Below, piece after piece: positions 59,899 to 64,000 of a stretch of 64,000 bases of DNA (its first letter is position 1; each line of letters opens with the position of its first letter). The notes below the pieces were generated by a model. The model was given only the letters and a program-made list of their open reading frames with translations, was not told the origin of the DNA and made no database searches. A program made the position numbers and the translations under genes. The DNA comes from Gracilaria caudata (lineage: Eukaryota; Rhodophyta; Florideophyceae; Gracilariales; Gracilariaceae): positions 1-64,000 of the forward strand of contig JASCIV010000037.1 of assembly GCA_030374735.1 (NCBI GenBank). Reading direction: 5' to 3'.

Positions 59899-62399
59899 GG
59901 CGCAGGCGAGCGGGAAGGGGGAAGGGGGAGGAGCTCGCGGAAGATGGACACGGATGCCGGGCTGCGACTTCCGCACTGCGCGCTGCTTTCGGCGGTTGCG
60001 CTAGGTGCGACTGCACAGCTGATGCATCGTTGCCGCGTGTCATCTTGTGCGCCAATGGCTCATCCCGCAATTGAAACCGGTCTGAAGTAATGGGCTAATA
60101 AAGTTACATCAAATGGGGCCACGCGAGCCCTCCTCCGCGGTTTGTCGCCCTTCATTTTAATGCCTCGATCCACGAAGGTACGACGGATATTCTCGTACGG
60201 TGCTCCTCTGTCCTCGCTACCCTCACAAGATGTAGCGCACCCGCGCTTCCGTCTCCGGCTGGCTGTCAAGCAAACCATGCACACGTCTGTTAAACACACT
60301 CTGTTTCTTACAGATGTGTCCGTTCAGGCTCGACGCCCAGCAGCTTCTGCTAGGCTGACCCGTGTTCGATTTCTGGCAATTTATGTGTTGTTCAAGCTTG
60401 TTCCCAGACAAGAAGAGTATCCTCTTAACCAAGAGTCGTCGTTACCCTTGGACAAATGCCACGGGTTAACCTTACAGCCCTCTTATCTCTCCGGGCACAT
60501 AGACTTTACCTAAACGCCGAATAAGTCCCCTGAGTTACGCATTTTGCGACTCATCGTTCCTCACCAGTCTGCTCTCATCTGCGCAGAGATATACCAATTT
60601 TAGGGTCCCAAAACGCACAGTGCGTTCTCACATCTAAGCGGCGTCTTGGTACGACGGTACCGTTGTGCGCAGTAAGGCCTCGGCTTTGTGAAGATGTGTA
60701 ACAAACGATCCCATGTGTTTTGCTCTTCGAATCGAGCAGTCTCGCTGCTAATGTGCTTCCTTGCAATGCTGCATGCCTCTCCCGTAAGTACATTTTACCT
60801 TGTGTCAACTGTTGCTCGTCTAAGTTTTCCGGAGTTCGGGAGGCAGATTTTGCGACCATCTGTGATATATCTTCTGGCCGTTCGTCAAGAACCTCAGTAA
60901 TCCGTACACAGAAAGAACTCTTTCGCCAATAGTACATAGATTCGAACGCTTGAATGCGCCTGACGATCGAGGAACGACTACAGTTCTTTAGTGTCTTTCT
61001 CAATATTCGTTATGCGTTTGCGAATTGTAGTTATCACACAAGCACCAGTTCGCGGAAAACCAATGTCAGCTCAAATCTTGGACATTTCTCAAAGAAAAGA
61101 ACGGGAAGCTGCTATAGTAGCAAGGCCCACTGGCAAAGATCAATACGCTGTTGCCAGTATAACCGTCTAGAGAATCCCGTCGATTGCATGGAGCAAGTCC
61201 AATAGCACGACCTGACTTGGCAACGTATAACTAGCCCTTGATGATTATGAAAAGGGTGAAAGAGATCGGGTGGGCTAGTATTTGGCACGATAGTCATTCA
61301 ATCTCGAGACTATTCTATTGTTCTGTGCTCCTTCGGGATTGGTAGATTTCGCAATGACGCACTAGATATGCACATCTAACAACAGATCGTCTGCTCTTTG
61401 GGGGTCAAGCAGAGACCAGCTACCATCCAAAGTTCAACGTCCCCAAAAACTAGAACAAAGGCAGTCCGCCCGAAATGACTGCTGGTTGAGTTGGTGAGCG
61501 TTTGCCAGTGAAACGGTTAGAAGGCCATTAACAGGGCTATAACGATACCTTCCTCACTTCGCACCGAAAACCAATCCAATTCCAAGGCACGAAAATCGTG
61601 TATCACTGGAAGGATTAAGTGCCCATACATTCTCACAGCAAGGAACAACACCCTTAGTTCTGAATGCCTTCCTCACGAACATCTCCGGAACTCTTGCGCT
61701 GCGCATAGCCACCATCGCAATGACAAGATCGCTAATCCGCACTCACGTCCTGCACGTATTATTGTTAGCTTGGCCACACCATGCATTGGACAGAACTGCG
61801 TCTACCATGATTTTGTGCTAAAAGCACGGTCGCATTCGCTGTTCGTACAAGTGCCCGTATCCATATCAACTATTCACGTTGTGAAAAAGAGGAATGCTGA
61901 AGCGCCTGTCAACTGCCTACACCTCGGGCTTGCTCACCGGGCCTGTAATCTGCTACAGTTACCCCGGCGCAGCGCTTATATGACGACAGAATTCCAATTC
62001 CTCTTGGAATCACAAAGCCCTCAAAGACGCTTGTTTCGGGAGGATGCCAATCTTGTATGCTTATCAGCAAATCAAGACACTGTTGTCTATCCCCAAGCGT
62101 GGCGAATAGCCTTGTTGAAGTTGAACATGTAATATTAACAATATCCAGTTAGGATGGCGACGGGCTCACGACTCTGGTTCTCCTACTCATGAAGTCGAAA
62201 GTTATGGAAAACCAAAACATTCGTGAAGCGTTTGTAATGCTAGTGTGTATCGGAGCTCATAGAAAGCTTTGGAGGTCCTTTGGCAAACATAAGTTAAGGA
62301 GATACTGAGTTGTTAGCCGCTCTAAACAGTTTTGTATGCTCTTCTCCTCGACTTGACGTGAATGAACGTCTTTCTTTCCACCGTGCCTCTGCGTGCAGC
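59899..62399. other. Long intergenic region, no gene confirmed
   Basis: About 2.5 kb. The part next to 59898 is GC-rich and should hold the RING gene promoter. Open frames in 60.1-60.5 kb and 60.6-61.0 kb are short, start without ATG or lack similarity. GGTACGACGGTACC at about 60648-60661 repeats the GGTACC theme seen elsewhere. Confidence 0.4.
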
Positions 62400-63680
62400 T
62401 CATGTCAGAGATTGGGGGTCGAAGTCTGTGGACTTATCTTCTGCTTCTCTTCGAGCCCTGTACAATTCGGATTCTCGCCAAATCATATGCGACAAATCAC
62501 GCAATGGAATACTGTCCAGATTACCGCTATACGTTCTGTCACATGTCGGTTCATCATCTTCGTCATGCAATGCAACTAGGTACGGGTGCTGAAACGCTTG
62601 CAGTACGGTAATTCGCTTACGCGGATCGTATTCCAACATCAGGGCTAATATGTCACGTAAAGTTTCGGGGACATGTGGGAACAACTCCCGCACATTTCGC
62701 TTTGGGAAGTGCTTCAAGTGTCTCTCGACGAACAATTGAGCGTGCGGGGAACATAAATCAAGCACCATGCTTTGCGGCGGTGGGCCTATTGTCTTTGCCA
62801 CTCTGAGCAACTGTTCCTGGCAAGTAGTTCCGGGGAATAGTGGTCGTCGCAACACAATTTCAGCAAGGATACAGCCGACGCTCCACACATCGACAGCTGC
62901 TGAGTATCGACCACCGAGTAAAATTTCCGGTGCACGATACCAGCGTGTAGCAACGTAGGCAGTCATCCGTTCTTGGGTGGCTTCGGTACGTGGAGCATCT
63001 CGAGCTAAACCGAAGTCGCAGATTTTGAGCTGACAGTGTTGGGTTAACAAAATATTGGAGGGTTTGAGGTCACGGTGAATTACGCCGGCGGAGTGAATAT
63101 ATTTGAGTCCGTTAAGCAGTTGGTATGTGAGATATTGGGTATGATCCGCGCTAATGTTCTGGTTGCTAGCTATAAGTTGGTGCAAGTCGAATTCCATGAG
63201 GTCGGTGACAAAGTACACCTCTTGAAAGTTGGATGGATCCCTCGTGGGAAGGTATACGTCTTTGAGAGTTACGATGTGCTCGTGGCTGAAATGACGGAGT
63301 AGTAGCATCTCACGCAGCGTGCGCTTGCAGTCGGTGACGTCGTGCGTGACGCCGTTGATTCTCTTTATGGCGACCATCTCCCTGCGGACGTGGTCGATGG
63401 CGGCACAGACCATGCCGTATGCACCGCGGCCGATAACGCGGTCAACGGTATAGCGCTGAGGGCATTCGAACTCGAAGCCAGCGATGTAGTACAGTCTGAG
63501 AGGGGCAGGCATGCCGGGGGCGGCGGGGTGAGGCTGCACTTGCTGGATGACATCGTCGTTCTGCAGGGGCTGGCGGGACTGCGGTTGAGGTTGAGGGTGC
63601 GGGTGCTGCTGGGGCTGCGGTTGGGGTTGAGGCTGCGCATGGTGGTACTCGACGGTCTCAACGTCAGTGTCGACCTGCAT
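62400..63680 (-). CDS. MAP kinase with T-A-Y activation loop
   Basis: About 426 residues from ATG 63680; an in-frame ATG at 63956 would add 92 Ser/Pro/Leu-rich residues encoded by a CT-rich repeat, which I treat as leader. After a Gln/Pro/His-rich segment (PQPQPQPQQHPHPQPQPQ) comes a complete kinase domain (about 60-365): IGRGAYGMV, VAIKRI, HRDLKPSNILL, DFGLARD, then MTAYVATRWYRAPE and the CMGC insert with VWSVGCILAE. The RWYRAPE segment, the long C-lobe and the helix after it (LMLEYDPRKRITVLQAFQHPYL) mark an ERK-type MAPK. The dual phosphorylation motif is TAY, not TEY, TDY, TGY or TPY. It acts at the end of a three-tier phosphorelay; the upstream kinase is unknown. Confidence 0.9.
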   Translation of the reverse strand: MQVDTDVETVEYHHAQPQPQPQPQQHPHPQPQPQSRQPLQNDDVIQQVQPHPAAPGMPAPLRLYYIAGFEFECPQRYTVDRVIGRGAYGMVCAAIDHVRREMVAIKRINGVTHDVTDCKRTLREMLLLRHFSHEHIVTLKDVYLPTRDPSNFQEVYFVTDLMEFDLHQLIASNQNISADHTQYLTYQLLNGLKYIHSAGVIHRDLKPSNILLTQHCQLKICDFGLARDAPRTEATQERMTAYVATRWYRAPEILLGGRYSAAVDVWSVGCILAEIVLRRPLFPGTTCQEQLLRVAKTIGPPPQSMVLDLCSPHAQLFVERHLKHFPKRNVRELFPHVPETLRDILALMLEYDPRKRITVLQAFQHPYLVALHDEDDEPTCDRTYSGNLDSIPLRDLSHMIWRESELYRARREAEDKSTDFDPQSLT

Positions 63681-64000
63681 TGGGGGGAAGGATTGGGAGG
63701 TGGGGGGGGAGGAGAAGGAAGTGGCGGGAGGAGGAGAGAGGAGGAGAGAGGAGGAGAGAGGAGGAGAAGGAGGGAGGAGTAGGGAGGAGTAGGAGTGAGA
63801 AGAAGAGTGCTGGAGATGAGACGTGAGAGCGGGCTCACGAGCGGGGGGAGTGATGACGACGAAGTGCGGCAATGCAGGGGGGGAGCGGCTGAACGGCGGC
63901 GCATGGCTGGCGACACCAGCGGGGCAAGGCCGATTTTTTGAAAATGCTCCTGTCATGCACGAGCGCGCCCTTTTCAACAACGTCGGCAACAACCCGCGTC
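63681..64000. repeat. Purine-rich GGAGGAGAGA repeat upstream of the MAP kinase
   Basis: About 63705-63790 consists of repeated GGAGGAGAGA units on the plus strand (CT-rich on the gene strand). It is probably promoter or leader of the MAP kinase gene, or part of an N-terminal extension if ATG 63956 is used. The rest up to 64000 shows no separate gene. Confidence 0.6.

Noticed and set aside
60142..60513. 123-residue plus-strand frame
   Set aside because: It starts at TTG, its composition is unlike the neighbouring genes and no similarity is seen.

Overview
This is eukaryotic nuclear DNA. Most genes are single uninterrupted reading frames; only two need splicing, with introns of 74-105 bases. 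Gene content includes MCM7, mitochondrial Lon, a FANCJ-type helicase, a mitoferrin-like carrier, VPS54, a DYRK kinase, a MAP kinase and an AI-2E-type permease with a plastid-transit-like N-terminus. Intron-poor genes, a plastid-type leader, a large secreted lyase-like protein and algal-style Copia debris fit a red alga, probably a florideophyte such as Chondrus. That assignment is inference, not proof.

Layout. 0-6.4 kb is a transposon graveyard: a decayed Ty1/Copia element with a nested insertion, a 406-bp MITE with TA target duplication, and a DDE transposase remnant, followed by AT-rich DNA with a perfect 28-bp-arm hairpin. 6.4-9.5 kb is a secreted heparinase/alginate-lyase-like protein with a Ser/Pro stalk and a Trp/Arg tail. 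10-19.3 kb holds an unknown basic protein with a possible PP1-docking motif, a DYRK kinase, a mitoferrin-like carrier and MCM7. Much of this (about 11.0-17.3 kb) is an extremely GC-rich island whose edges fall inside genes.

20.2-31.2 kb is the most unusual region. It has a spliced ionotropic-glutamate-receptor-like channel gene (five exons, four tiny introns, no amino-terminal domain), then three paralogous membrane proteins of a family I do not recognise (two N-terminal membrane segments, a large glycosylated loop, a third membrane segment and a basic/amphipathic tail). A small secreted Cys-rich protein with a clear TATA box follows at 32.5-32.9 kb. Intergenic DNA here is unusually rich in perfect palindromes with one-base loops.

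34-64 kb is housekeeping: Lon and a TIA1/PUB1-like RNA-binding protein (tail to tail), a small membrane protein, a very-long-chain enoyl-CoA reductase and a FANCJ helicase (tail to tail), a hypothetical repeat protein, a plastid permease, a spliced double-domain DXD glycosyltransferase, VPS54 (GARP tethering complex), a PA-TM-RING ubiquitin ligase and a MAP kinase with an unusual T-A-Y activation loop. Long gene-poor spacers separate these pairs. No rRNA, tRNA or CRISPR array was recognised.

Many starts were moved inward to the first ATG that fits the family, because the longest open frames begin at non-ATG codons. Splice sites were inferred by eye from GT..AG signals and restored homology.
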